Origin: Panicum virgatum
Lineage: Eukaryota > Streptophyta > Magnoliopsida > Poales > Poaceae
Length of the DNA stretch: 64,000 bases
Assembly (NCBI RefSeq): GCF_016808335.1
Contig: NC_053141.1
Span: 4,828,711-4,892,710 of the forward strand
Direction of reading: 5' to 3'
Made by a program: the position numbers and the translations under genes. Positions 9,761 to 22,286 of this stretch are shown in pieces. Positions within the stretch are counted from its first letter, which is position 1. Each line of letters begins with the position of its first letter. A model generated the notes under the pieces. That model ran no database searches and was not told the DNA's origin. It saw nothing but the letters and a program-made list of their open reading frames with translations.

Positions 9761-11485
9761 CTTAGGTCCTGCAGTTTTATTATTCTTCTCATCATGAGAT
9801 CTCCTGCAGTGTTACGCACTACTGCAGGATTTGAGACAGCAGTGATTTTTCCAAGTACATCTGAAATAATATTTACATGTTAGTGAACTATAAATGCATA
9901 CATTTGTAGAATAAATAATTGTAAGGAATTTTTATTTTTTAATACAAAATTATACTGTAATTACGGAATAATACCCTGGATCTGTGGAATTTCAAAACTA
10001 TACCCCTTTCGTCTGCCCAGCAGATGAAATCTAAATTTCGTCTACCCAGAGGACGAAAATACAGTATTTTCGTCCTATCGTCAGACGAAATATAATTTCG
10101 TCGAACCAGTAGACGAAAATGCATCAAAAGGACAATTTTTATGGGGCCTGCTAATTTTTGTCTACTCGTTGGACGAAATTTATAAATTTCATATACGAAA
10201 TCTAATTTTCGTCTACCCATTGGACGAAATTTAGTTGTCATTGGCAGCTCTGAGTTCCTGTTTTTGAATAAATATTTGAACACCTTTCTGATGTTTTGCA
10301 CAAAAATGAATCATACATTTTTGTAGTCCAATGTTCCTTGTACTTAGTGGTAAATATTTTTCCAAAAGTTTTGCATAAAGTAATTTTTTATATACGTCCA
10401 AAATGAGCCACTTGTAATGGCAGAACATAGACTTAGAATTTTTCCAAGTCTATGTTCTGCCATTACAAGTGGCACATTTTGGACGTATATAAAAAATTAT
10501 TTTATGTAAAATCTTTGGAAAAAATTTTACCACTAAGTACAGGGAACATTGGACTACAAAAATGTATGATTTATTTTTATGCAAAACTTCAGAAAGGTGT
10601 TCAAATATCTATTCAAAAACAAGAACTCAGAGCTGCTGATGACAACTAAATTTCGTCCAATGGGTAGACAAAAATTAGCAAGCCCCACGAAAATTGTCCT
10701 TTTAATGCATTTTCGTCTACTGGTTCGACGAAATTATATTTCGTCTAACGATCGGACGAAAATACCGTATTTTCGTCCTTCGGGTAAACGAAATTTAGCT
10801 GGGCAGACGAAAGGGGCATAGTTTTGAAATTCCACAGATCCAGGGTATTATTCCGTAATTACAGTATAATTTTGTATTAAAAAATAAAAATTCAATTGTA
10901 AGAGGGTCATTGATGTTGAGAAAAGAATATACCTAGGAAACGTTTTTTATTTTTGACAAACTGTGGCAATATTTCAATTGGAGTCAATGAGAATGTGTAC
11001 TTTGGAAATTCCAGATCATTAGCATTTGATTTGACAATGATAGTCCTTCTGTTGAGCCTTAGCATATATGGGTTCTGCACCACCTTATATCCAGGTTTAG
11101 CTTTTTCAACTACAAACTTGCCAATGAAAATGATTAGTTTTTCGCTCAGTTGAGGCTTTAAAATTGGTATTACATCTGGTGGTATTTCAGCATAGATTGC
11201 ATCACCCTGCATGTGAAATTTTTTGTGAGATAGATTAGAAATGTTGGAATATAGACACGCATATATTGGGTTTATATTAGTACTTGTATGGATCACAAAA
11301 ATACCTTCAGGTCAATGAAAACCAAGTCAAGATGCTTCATATTTCCTCTTTCATTTCCTCCTTCTCTGAATTCCCACATTCTTGATACTCTTACATGTTA
11401 AACAGCATTTGTTGTTGATAGACGCAGATCAGATATTGTAGTAAGCTCACCATGTATTGGTATCATTGTCAATGATATAGCTACT
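9761..11485 (-). pseudogene. Helitron RPA1-like single-strand DNA-binding gene, broken
   Basis: Three exons can be placed by splice consensus: 11305-11485, 10933-11206 and 9761-9860. They encode OB-fold-like segments: VRVSRMWEF and HLDLVFIDLK, then GDAIYAEIPPDVIPIL through the FPKYTFSLTPIEI region, then DVLGKITAVSNPAVVRNT as in the second OB fold of RPA70. Exons 2 and 3 join in frame to give Asp. A TAA at 11398-11400 interrupts exon 1. Further OB folds expected downstream are absent, presumably cut off by the chromovirus. Helitron RPA-like proteins are thought to coat single-stranded DNA during replication. The intron between exons 2 and 3 contains the foldback element. Confidence 0.8.
9926..10893. 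mobile_element. Foldback Mutator-like MITE with 9-bp target duplication
   Basis: The 968-bp element is almost entirely one inverted repeat: the left arm to about 10430 pairs with the right arm from about 10455. Flanking 9-bp repeats AATTGTAAG occur at 9917-9925 and 10894-10902. Nine-base duplications and long terminal repeats point to the Mutator superfamily. The arms contain many short cgtctac...gacgaaat palindromes. Transcribed RNA would form a hairpin of about 450 bp. It has no coding capacity. Confidence 0.88.
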
Positions 11486-11558
11486 CTGCAAAAGAATGAA
11501 AGAGATGAGCTTTGATTATGTATGAAAACATTGATGTATTTTTTAAAAAAAGGAATTG

Positions 11559-14500
11559 TTAGATCATTTCTAAAATTTCTCTAAATACAATATTTGTTGT
11601 TGTGTTTCCACAAGATCCATCACTATTCTCGATTAATATTTTCAAGCCTTTTTTGTTGTTCACTCTTGAGATTGCAACATATAGTTGGCCATGTGAGAAA
11701 ACATGCTTTTTTTAGGTAAAGTCCAACATTTGTTAGTGTTTGGCCCTGGCTTTTATTTATAGTCATAGAATAACATATTTTTATTGGGAATTGACGTCGG
11801 CACAATACAAATGGCCAGTGAGAACCTTTTGTGGTAAGATTTATTCTAGGAATATGTACCTTATCACCTATGTGAGTGCTTTTTATAATAACTGCTTCAA
11901 TAATATGTTCTGCTAGGTTTGTTATTATAAGTCTAGTTCCATTACATAACCTTGGCTTTGATTTAGGTTTCGAAGTAGCATTATAGGAATACCAATTTTA
12001 AGTTTTAGTCTATGTGTTGGGAAATTATTAGCATTTAGAGTATTTAGATATTCAGTTGGATAGAGTATATGAGCATCATTAATAGCGTCCATACACTTAG
12101 ATATTGAATCCACGCTAAGATATTCTTTTTCAGAATTTGGTATTAAGTCAACCATGTAATTATTAATCTCTTCTACTATATCATTTGTTGTAGCCAAAAT
12201 CGCTCTATTTTTTATATATTCTGGATTGTTGTAGTTACTAAGAAAGTCTGGATATGTACATTCAATCAAGGCATTTATTTTATTTCCTGTTGTAGACAAC
12301 AATAAATCTTGAGGTATTTCGACTATATCACTATCTGGATCTGTTGTAGTTTCTGATATCATATTTATCTTCTCAGATCCATTTCCGATTCGAAGTATCC
12401 AATCATTGAATTCACTCAATTCTTTATATTCAAGATTATTATTTTTAATTTTCTGTAAACACATATTTTCATGCAAGAATATCTTTGTAACATATTTCCA
12501 TAAGTATGATCGAAATATTGATGCATTTATAATTTGTGCCTTTGAAGCATTTTCTATTACTGGTAATATTTGCTTTGGATCTCCTCCTAGAACAACTACT
12601 TTTCCTCCAAATGGTATGCTATCTAGTTTGTTATCTTTTTCGGATAAGATATCCTTGAATGACCTATCAAGAGCCTCAAAGCATTGTCTATTTGTCATTG
12701 TAGCTTCATTCCATATAATAAGGTCAGTTGCAATGAAAAGGTCAGCTAATTTTGTTCCTCTTTTTACCTCACATATTGATAATTCATCAATCTCAATTGG
12801 AATATGAAATCGTGAATGTGATGTGCGTCCATTTGGAAGTAGCAGTGAAGCTACTCCGGATGAGGCTACGGTTAGTACTATTTTTTTCTTGCTCTTAGAT
12901 ATGACACTATTGTGTTATATAAAAATGTTTTTCCTGTACCTCCATGACCTGCTATGAAAAATATATTTGGCTCATGTCTTAGTACACTATCAATCACTTT
13001 ATGGAATGCTTCCTTTTGACCTGTATTAAGTTGTTTATGCTATAATTTTGGGTGATGTTGTTCTTTGTGGTAGGTTATATTTTGTTATATTGATTCCATT
13101 TTTAGTTAGAAGTTGTTCTATTTCTGCTAGAACTGAATCGTGAAGTTCAGATTCTGTAGGATTGTATATGTAAGGATGGTATTGTAGTTTTAGATCATGT
13201 TCAATATCTTCTGACATTTTCCTCCAATTGGTATCAAAAAAATTTTGTTCATCTTGTAGATTACAATAGGTTAGGAGAGTGACAAATAAATTTCGTAATT
13301 GTGGAGCTGTAGCCCAATTTATGGCTTCGTTAAATATTGCATACCATTCGTTGTCATCTTGTAATAAGCCACGTGCTGCACAAGCTTCTTTGAATGTTCT
13401 ATATGTTATGCCATTATATGTTTTTAAATCATTATATCATGTAACTTCTTTTACTGTCATAAGTAGTAGCCTTAGATAAAATCGCTCTCCTTCTATTTGA
13501 TTTACATAATATAGGCGTCCGATTTTAAAGTTTTGTTTGCGTTTTGTCCATTTTCTATTGTAGTCATCCCATGTCCACTGCTGTGGGAATTCACAGTAAG
13601 TTAACTCTCTTGCTTCTGGATATTATTTGTTTGCTTCAAACCATTCAGTTAATTTTGTTTTTTGGAATTTGGGATCTTTTGCTATTATATTTAATTTGGC
13701 TTTTTTACATAGCTTAACGATATTTTGTAGGGTCAGTTGGATCCATGCCACTACAATTTCACGATTTTTGATTTCATGTTGAAATCGATGCCATTGAGTG
13801 GCATGATTTTCAACGTGAAACCCAATTTCACGGAGTTGTGGTGGCATGAATCGAATTTTCCCTATTTTGTAATGGTAGATGGACCGGTAATCTCTCAACT
13901 GATGGCCAATGATGGTGTATATCATAGCCTAGTAATCTCCAAATTGCATCTTGCTCACATATGTACCTACATTCCAAATATTCTTTAATTTCATCTATAT
14001 CTTTAGGTTGTTGGTCTATTGTGTGTTGGTTATTTGTATGTGTACACTCAAATAGAACTATTGCTTTATCTGGTCCTTTATGAATATATTTACAAAGATA
14101 TTTGAGCAGCCCACTTTTATTTACATATTCTACGTTTATGTGAGCTTGATATCTTTTAAGTAACTTAATATTATGAGGAACTACTCATCTACGTTTATGT
14201 GAGCTTTTTAAGTAAATCCATTTTCAGTAAAAGTCGTTTCATTTTGGAATTCCTTTGGATAGTATTTAGAACATTTTCCTTTTTTCATACAAGGGAAATG
14301 TTGATTTTTTTTTCTCCACATGGCCCATGCATCATATGTTCTGCTACAAGAACATATCCTAGTGGATCCTCATGTGGATTAGGTATTTCAGCTGATATCC
14401 ATAGATCTATCATGTTTGGGGTTATTTCATCACCTTTTTTATCTATCCATTCTAAGATATGGACATGGGGCAAACCTCTTTTTTGGAACTCTATTGAATA

Positions 14501-16149
14501 CAAGATAGCTATTGCTGGACCAAATATAGAGCCGGACCATAAATCATTTAGCAATTCCTGAAGTTTTATATAGAATACTCGTACAATCACATCAGGTCGA
14601 TCATTTGGTTTCTCTCCATGAAGTATATTTGAAGTTATTTCACACCATTTAGGGTTGCATGTAAATGTTATGAATAGATCTGGAGGTCCATAAACACGGC
14701 ATATTGCTACACCATCATGGTAGTTTTGTATCATATAACGCCTAGAGCCTACATGACTTGATGGTAGTAAAACTTTTTTGCCAATTTGGCTACCATCAGT
14801 TATTCCTTTTTCTACAGCATCAAATATGCCTTGTAGGTATTCAGCTCTTAGTTTGTCTTGATTTCTCGAAATGTACATTAGTCTATCTTCATCTTCCATT
14901 GCTCGTGCGTCAACTATGACTTGCTTTGATAATCTACCATAGCAAAGGAATGGATTCGGTTGTCCTGGTCTATAATGCATATGATATTTGAAAAACTCAT
15001 GCATTGTGACAGTTTTTCATTTTATTTTAGTTTTGCAATCTTTTCCTTGTTCATAGTAAGGTATGCCAAGTTCAAATCCTCTTTCTCCATATGGAAATAA
15101 TAGAGGATATTGCAATGCCATATAAGCAGGATGGAGAATTGATATACGTTGCAATGCTTTTTGTTTTGTGCTTACAATTATATCTCGTTGGCACTTTTCT
15201 AAGGTGAAATCTCCAACTATTAATAATGCAAGTTCTTTTGTATGTGGCATTTCATATTGTATTGGGTCACCTTTATCAGCTCATATAATTCGAATGCTAA
15301 TATCTATGTCTTTATATTTTTCGAGTATGTCGTGTGCATGGCGAAAGATTTTTACGAGTGGATTATTTTCATCTAGCATCTCTTTTAGTTGTCTTACTAT
15401 TTCAGGATCTATATCTATTTCAGAATGTTCTTGCTTGTGTAATGTTTTAATTATGTTTGTTATTTCATTTTGTGTGTCAAAAATATATAGTTCAGCATAT
15501 TGTGGTTCATTCTTGCTTGAAGGTATTAATAATCCTATATGATGGTGTATTTGGCCATTTATCTTGAAAATGTATGGTCCATCTCCTTTGTTTATTTCAC
15601 TTATAATTTTTGCACCCATAGATGTAAAAGAAAATAAACTATTATATTGTCGAATTTTTTGAAAGAAATGTTTTGATACAGGCTGATCTCTGTTTTGTAA
15701 AAGGTTTAATAGGAACTTAGGGGGCTCCCTGTATTTTGGTATTTTGATGGTTCCATTTTTACAGCAGTTTGAGTATGTTGGTTCTTTATTTTTATATGTG
15801 CCTTTCTTATTTCTCTCGTTGTACCAGAACATAGCATTACAATGTTTACATTTATATTCTTGTTTTCCAATATATGATTTTTCTTCATATGATTCTTTAA
15901 GATATTCAATATATTTAGGGCTAAATGAGAGCATCCCTTGGTTACTATATAGGTACGAGTGAGATATATCTGGATATATGTCATATGAGTTATTTTCTTT
16001 TATTCTTTTAGCATTGTCATCTTCGTCATGTTGCCTTTTCCTTTTTTTTTACATGCTATTAAATTTACTCTATTCTGTCTAGCTCGTTTTGTGTCGGGTT
16101 GTTTCTCTAGAGGTGTAAATTCTGCAAATTTCCTTTTAGTGCGTGCCAT
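11559..16149 (-). pseudogene. Helitron Rep/helicase gene, broken
   Basis: In intact Helitrons this protein nicks and unwinds DNA for rolling-circle transposition. Reading leftward from ATG at 16149: a basic Lys/Arg-rich N-terminus, a zinc-finger-like part (CKHCNAMFWYNE...CC), the Helitron_like_N region, the HUH-type Rep motif (GLPHVHIL, near 14455-14480), and a PIF1-family helicase with Walker A GHGGTGKTF (near 12935) and the C-terminal motif TINKSQGQTL (near 11755). The family-like end NIVFREILEM stops at 11559. The span of about 4.6 kb fits a protein of roughly 1500 residues. The frame is broken by shifts, one in an A9 run near 16050 and another near 11700, and by several stops, so it is non-functional. 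Confidence 0.9.
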
Positions 16150-17150
16150 ACTAAATTGTATGCATCCATTAGTATAATAAAAAAGGGAAGAATATCAGTA
16201 AAGAACAATGGTACGGAGCCTGATGTGCTAATGTCAAATGAAAATGAAATTTAAAAGTGTATCATCATGGTAGTTTCTAATTCTGAAATTTAGATCAATG
16301 ACATAACTTGTAGCACAAATCAATGAAGAGAAAAGCTGTGTAGTAATTGTGATATTTACCTTAATCTAGGATCTCTTGTTTCCAGCTTCCTGTTTGATGT
16401 GATTATAGCCTACTGCAGGGAAAACAAAAGAATAGTACTGGTTTAGTATGGAGAATTTGAAAAACTTTGTGGATAGTAAATTTATGGTTCACAATTAAAT
16501 ATGTATTTGGTCTGACTACAGGACATGCAAGGAATTGCGTTTGGCTTGTTCTAGTTCCAGAATTCGAGGGCATAAGGAGGTACAAGCGCAAGAGGGTTTC
16601 CGTTTTGGTGGTTTGCTACGCAATCTGGAGTGGGGCGGGGGACGAGGAGAGGGACGGACTGGAGGGGCGACGCATTCTTTGACGCTGTCCAAATAACCTA
16701 CCCCGAGCCCGACGTCGCCGTCAAATAGGGGACCGTACCAGTACAGCGGAATGGAGGCCGTGGCCGAATCGGTGCGAGTGCAGAAGGCAAGGGAGTTGAG
16801 GTAGATTGCATACCTAGGTGGTGGTGGAGCAGGAAGCTTTCTTCCGGCGGGATCGACGTCGGCAGAGAAAGATGAGTTTTGACTGCGACACGGAAGTGCA
16901 AGGGGCGACGGTGATTTTGGGAAGAGGAAACGTCAAGGATGTTTTTTAATGGACTGCTGTTTGTTCTCGATGGCTGTAGAACCTGACGGAGGCATCTGGA
17001 TTTTGGAGGTGGGGGTGATGACGGGAGCCTAAAATCCGTACGATCTGAATCCAGCGGTAGAAAAAATTTTTGATTACGTGGCCCAATAAGAGCCCTGGGA
17101 ATAACCCAAGTTTCGATTGTAGAGATTGGCGACGACCTCGTTGTTTGTGT
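16150..17150. other. No gene recognised; GC-rich part at 16560-17050
   Basis: AT-rich sequence to about 16550 is probably the 5' region of the Helitron. The following GC-rich stretch has frames on both strands (up to 151 codons on the minus strand) of low-complexity Pro/Ser/Arg composition with no recognisable domain. Confidence 0.4.
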
Positions 17151-17154
17151 CATA

Positions 17155-17456
17155 CTCCCTCCTTCCCCGTTTGTAGGGCGGATGAGCTCCTACTCCAGAG
17201 ACCAAGGCAGTAGCTAGGTCATGAGCTAGCATTTACTCCCATCCTATGCAGCTATGCCACGTTACACGAGATTTGCATGAAGGCATACAGCGCCCCCCTG
17301 AATCCCATCCCTATTGGGCATGCAAGGTTCTACGCTTACTTTTATGGGTTACCGAGGCGAGGGCTGCTGGGTGACCGAGACTATTCCGAGGCTGCGCCTT
17401 TTATTTGTAGAAAAGCTGATTTTGCTCACCCGCCCTACAAATGTGGAAGGAGGGAG
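17155..17456. mobile_element. Stowaway (Tc1/mariner) MITE
   Basis: The 302-bp element has terminal inverted repeats of about 30 bp beginning CTCCCTCCTTCC, differing at a few sites, with TA duplications at 17153-17154 and 17457-17458. Start sequence and TA target are diagnostic of Stowaway. Confidence 0.88.
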
Positions 17457-17639
17457 TACTAAACTCGTAGATTGATCATCGGTGTCGTTACAAACCGTTA
17501 CAACAGGACCCCAGGACATGGTGTTGGAGCTTTTGTTTCTCTATTTTCAGCTCAGCCCAGCGTGCCCGAGCACACAACGCGGAGAGGCAGATGGACACCG
17601 CTCAGTCTCAAGCCTCACTTGGCCAAGCGTCTGGCTCAG

Positions 17640-18180
17640 GCCCCATACATCAGCGGCGCGGACATGTTCATGGAGCTGCCATTTCTTTTCAGCCGAGTAT
17701 GCTGTTTATAGGGCTCTATTTTTCATTCAAGCTACAGCTGAGATTCCCGTTGCATCCCATTTCTACGACAAGAACTTTTAGCTCCCTCTCCAATCTCCAT
17801 CTATACATATAAATCAAAACTTAACTTGTATCCTTGCGTACATGGAGTATTGGTGTCCACAAGTCAATTACGATCCATGCATGTGTTCTTGCTCGATCAG
17901 TCGATCGATCGATTGAGCAATAGGGATTGGTGATCTCTATATTAATACCAGTGTGGAGTGTGGACTGTTGAAGCAGGGTACATATATATATAGGAACACC
18001 GACTGGCTATAAAAAGAAATAGATTCACTTTCACCAACCAACCTATGGTGCATTTTGCATGACTACAGGTTGCTTTATTCATTCTGACTGTTTAGAATGA
18101 AAAAGTCTTTTAATTTTATCACTTGTTGTTACTTCATCTGGAAGTAGTACATGTTCATTTTAATGGGGAATATCGGCAAT
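17640..18180. repeat. Local repeat family, copy A
   Basis: This is the most diverged copy of an unrecognised unit. Shared landmarks are attcccgttgcatcccatt, a tatatagg box after gtggaagcagg, caccaaccaacc and aaaaagtctttta. No coding frame or transposon end was identified. Confidence 0.65.
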
Positions 18181-18399
18181 AATGGTAATTGCCTTGCGAT
18201 TGCGATTATTAGTTTTCCAAACTGGTTGGTTTAAGGGAAATCATCCGCATTGACCTCAGCATCAGGTGTAATTCTTGATGCTAGGGTACAATTGAGTGGT
18301 AATAACAAATGAAATCTCGTGGATGAAAATAATGTTAATTAATCCAAATACTTTTTCATTGCCTACTAATAACAGAAACATGCGTTGACCAGCAGGTGG

Positions 18400-19440
18400 A
18401 GTCTGCACATTAGGGGACCGTACATGATTGTGAAGCTGCCGTTTCATTTCAGCTCAGCTTGGCATCTAGGCCTGCCACTTTCATCCAACTGCAGCTGGGA
18501 TTCGTGTTGCATCCCATTTCTATGACAAGAGAACATAGTTTGGTCTCTACATGTAAAAATCAAGAAGACTTGCATTCGTGCATACTGCATACTGGTGTTG
18601 GCAAGGCAGTAGTAGACATGCGTAGTTCTGATTCAATAGCAAAAGGGAATGGTGATCTTCACAATATATCAGTGTGGATTGTGGAAGCAGGGGATATATA
18701 GGAACGCCGATCCTGACTAAAAAAAACAACAAATGTTTTACCAACCAACCAAGGGTACTGACACTTGCATAACTACTTTGTGTTCCTTCTTCATTCGACG
18801 CTTAAGAGTAAAAAAGTCTTTTTGTTACTTGTCAGTACTTTATTTGGTTTGGGAAACATGTTTGGTTTAACGGTAACCCATTGCCATGGAGACGAGAGAC
18901 ATTATAGATCAGTATTCATCAGTATAAAGGATAAAGAAATTAGAAGACAAGAGACCCTGAAGTAAGCTAGTATATGCTTTTGTGCTGAAAGAAACAATTC
19001 AAGAAACAAAGGTAAAATTGGGCGCTCTGAAAAGGCCACCGGCAGCCCTCGCCAAAGCTAAAGCTTCGGATCATGCATAGATTTCATTGGAACGCCCAAA
19101 ACGGACGACATGACTCAGCCTTGACATTCCAGGCATCTTGTGCCTTCTCATTTCAAGACCCTCTTCGAGAATTCAAGCAGAGCATCAACCAATGGCTCGC
19201 CTTCAGCTTAACTTCCTATGGTGTCTCCCATGACCATACTTGCGTCTCATGAAAGCAGCTTCATTCCTCTCGATATCAACCAATGTTCATAACTCATCAG
19301 TGTGCAGCTTTCTTTGTGCTTTGGAGCTCTGAGATGCCAAGTATTTTTCATACAGCTTTCTTTGGAGCTTTCGTCGGTGTTTCTTTGTGGCTTCAGCTTT
19401 CTTTCTTTGTGCTCACATTGAGTTCGACCCATGATCAATT
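18400..19440. repeat. Local repeat family, copy B (longest)
   Basis: This copy contains the landmarks of copy A. It continues through a second part (gctctgaaaaggccaccgg, acgacatgactcagcc, gtgtgcagctttc) that is also found at 28680-29010. It ends where copy C begins, so B and C are in tandem. Confidence 0.75.
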
Positions 19441-20040
19441 CAAATAGCAATCAGTTGTTTTCGCAGAGAGGTTTCACCAGCACGGAGAAAGACTGGGGCG
19501 TAGGGACAAACTCCAGCACGCGGCAGTGGTCCCCGTACATCCGGAGCCTGTATTTTATTATGAAGCTACCGTTTCGTTTCATTTCAGCTCAGCTTGCTAA
19601 AACATCTAGGCCTGCCATTTTCATGCATCTGCAGCTAGGATTCCCGTTGCACCCCATTTCTATCTATGACACGAACTTGTTTGGTCTCTACATCTAAAAA
19701 TCAGGACTTGCATTCGTGCATACATGACATGTACACTCCACAAGGCAGTAGAAACATGCGTAGTTCTGGCTCGATATAGGAGTGGGGAGTGGGGATCTTA
19801 TTACAATATGTCAGTGTGGATTGTGGAAGCAGGGGATATATAGGAACACCAATCCTGACTAAAAAGACAACAAATGTTTCACCAACCAACCAAGGGTACA
19901 CTTGCATAACTACAGGTTCCTTCTTCATTATTCGACTCTTTAGAGTGGAAAAGTCCTTTAATTTGTTACTTCTGAATGCTTCATTTGGTTTGGAAAACAT
20001 GTCCGTTATAATGGGAACCCATTGCCACGGAGACTAGGGC
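19434..20040. repeat. Local repeat family, copy C
   Basis: This copy starts with gatcaattcaaatagcaatc, shared with copy D (21437), and continues through catcccatttctat, gcaggggatatatagg and ccaaccaaccaagg. It represents an uninterrupted form of the site that in copy D/E carries the large insertion. Confidence 0.75.
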
Positions 20041-20218
20041 ATCTGACAAGCGACTTAGTAGTTGAAGTGGCCACCTAGATTTTATAAAAAATAGTTATGA
20101 TATTATAGATCATAACTAAATGACCATTGAACTAGAAAACAGACGTTCAATAGCGTGCATGACCAAATGACCATTGAACTTTATTTCCAAATGCACTACA
20201 TACAGAGCTTCTCTGCAC

Positions 20219-20701
20219 CATAGTCACAAAGTTCCTGGGTGACCGGGTCGAGGAACGGGGTCGAGGGTCGTCACTTTATAAAATTGTGGTACGAAGGGGG
20301 TATACTTCTATGGAACGATAAATTATTATGTGGAACGCGACTCTGATTCATCCGGTCGATATCTTCGGGTCGATGCGTCTTTAAAAAGACAAAAAACTAT
20401 ATACATATGTGCTACTAATGAAGAAACTAATCTGCACAAGCATATAAGAAACATACAAAATAGTACATCTAGATCATACTACACGTACTCAGCTTATTAT
20501 CTAATAAAAACCACATCAATCCGCTATCAATAACCTTCTTATCCCAATTAAATCTGCTAGCAATGGGTCTACGACCCCTCTCAAACCGAGATGCGATCCA
20601 ACCTGGAATGAGACACTGACCCTCTTTGACCCCGACCCTCGAATCAGAACGGCGTTCCCGGGTCGTGGGACGAGACATCGACCCCGAATTATGTGACTAT
20701 G
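20219..20701. mobile_element. hAT-type MITE with 8-bp target duplication
   Basis: The 483-bp element has inverted ends starting CATAGTCACA and further paired GGGTCG/CGACCC segments. It is flanked by perfect 8-bp repeats CTCTGCAC at 20211-20218 and 20702-20709, the length expected for hAT. No transposase is present. Confidence 0.88.
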
Positions 20702-20709
20702 CTCTGCAC

Positions 20710-21435
20710 ACGACTACACGAGCTATTGCTGTGTCTTTCTACGAGATAGCCAACACATTTGTCATTGACTTCTATACAGCGAGTCGATCTGTTACCGAAA
20801 TCAAGTTCAGAATATATTGACAACAGCACTGGTAGCAAATTGAACTATATTTTTTACCGAGGATGATCAGCCAACAGCGGTTATGACTTCTAAAATGTTA
20901 CCATAATGGCCTCTCAACAGATAATGGAGTAGCCACACGGATGTGACCATCATTTTGATTGTTGAAGTATGCTCCAGATGCCGAGATGCACGTACTATAA
21001 TTCCCTTTGGTCGATAGGAAATTGAACTTCTTGATAGAAAAACGGAGCTTCAATATCGCATTAAGCTTCCCTCAAAAAAAACATCCTCGTTAATCTTCCC
21101 TTAGATATTAATCTTCCCTTAGATATACATCCCCATTAAGTGATCAGATCCCAAAAAGCAAAAACAAAACTGAATACGGAGTAGGATAGGCGCATATTGT
21201 CACAGCTCACCTTCATAATAATGACATTTTTTATGGCTTTTCATATTTTTAAGAACTCATCTATATGATGCAAACTAAAATATCCATTCATTATCTAATG
21301 AGTTTTGCTCCGGAGGTCTCTTCGATGAAAACTGTACATATTTTAAAGCAAGCAGATAATTCACACTTTATTAACTTTGTCTTGCGTCATGTTTGGACCC
21401 GACTCTACCCATGCATCATATAGATGGAGAAACCG
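20710..21435. other. No gene recognised
   Basis: This is AT-rich intergenic sequence with short frames only. A short tandem echo (ttaatcttcccttagatat) occurs at 21090-21125. Confidence 0.5.
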
Positions 21436-21816
21436 GTGATCAGTTCAAGTTGCAATAAGTTTTTTCCGCGAGCGGAGAGGTTTCATCGGGATGGAGAAAC
21501 CGGGAGAGTAGTAACAAACTCCAGCGTGCACCGTGTACACCAGGAGCCAATATATCAGCTGCCATTTCATTTCAGCTCATCTTGGCATCTCTGGGCCTGC
21601 CATTTTCATGCATCTGCAGCTAGGATTCCCGTTGCATCCCATTTCTATGACAAAAACTTGTTTGGTCTCTACATCTAAAAATCAAGACTTGCATTCGTGC
21701 ATACATGTGCTGGTGTCTACAAGGCAAGGAAGTAGACATGCGTAGTTCTGGCTGGACATAGCAGTGGGGAGTGGTGATCTTTACAATATGTACAGTGTGG
21801 ATTTTGGAAGCAGGGG
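21436..21816. repeat. Local repeat family, copy D (left part of a split copy)
   Basis: It aligns with the start of copy C up to gcagggg. The rest of the same copy resumes at 27489, beyond a 5.65-kb insertion. Confidence 0.75.
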
Positions 21817-22286
21817 TTATATTATGAAATTTTTTACAATGCTTGGAGAGGTATTGGGAGGTATTTCATGTGTCTATGATTTGTGGGCCCATACGAGGGA
21901 AGGCATTGGGAGGCATCAATGAGGAGGCATCGGGAGGTATTAGATGTGTCTATGGTCGGTGGGCCCATACATGCCTTAATGCCTCCCGACGCCTTCCAAT
22001 ACCTCCAAAGCTAAGAGGTTTAGAAATTCATTACAATTCTTTTTCCATTGTTATTTTTTCGATCAATCAAGGGTATTATAGTAAATTCACAATTGTGTTT
22101 TGAATAGTTATTAGGGTGTATGATTTAAGTACTAGTGAGATGAATATTGGTTTTAAATAAAAAGATAATTTTTTTTAGGGTTCGTCATCCTCTCATCCGA
22201 CGCCGCCCACGCCGCGCCGTCGGCCCCGTCGCCGCGGCGCTCGCCAGGTCGCCCGCCGACCTCCTTCGGCCACGCCGTCATCGGCC

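Larger units (their letters stand above)
9641..16149 (-). mobile_element. Degenerate autonomous-type Helitron, transcribed on the minus strand
   Basis: The region holds a decayed Rep/helicase gene and, downstream on the same strand, an RPA1-like gene, the normal gene set of plant Helitrons. Neither the TC start nor the CTRR/hairpin end was found. The 3' end has probably been separated by the chromovirus, whose LTR ends at 9640. The 5' end must lie above 16149, but I could not place it. A foldback Mutator-like element is inserted at 9926-10893. Confidence 0.85.

Noticed and set aside
16698..17153. 151-codon minus-strand frame
   Set aside because: Low-complexity Pro/Ser/Arg sequence with no recognisable domain or homologous pattern.
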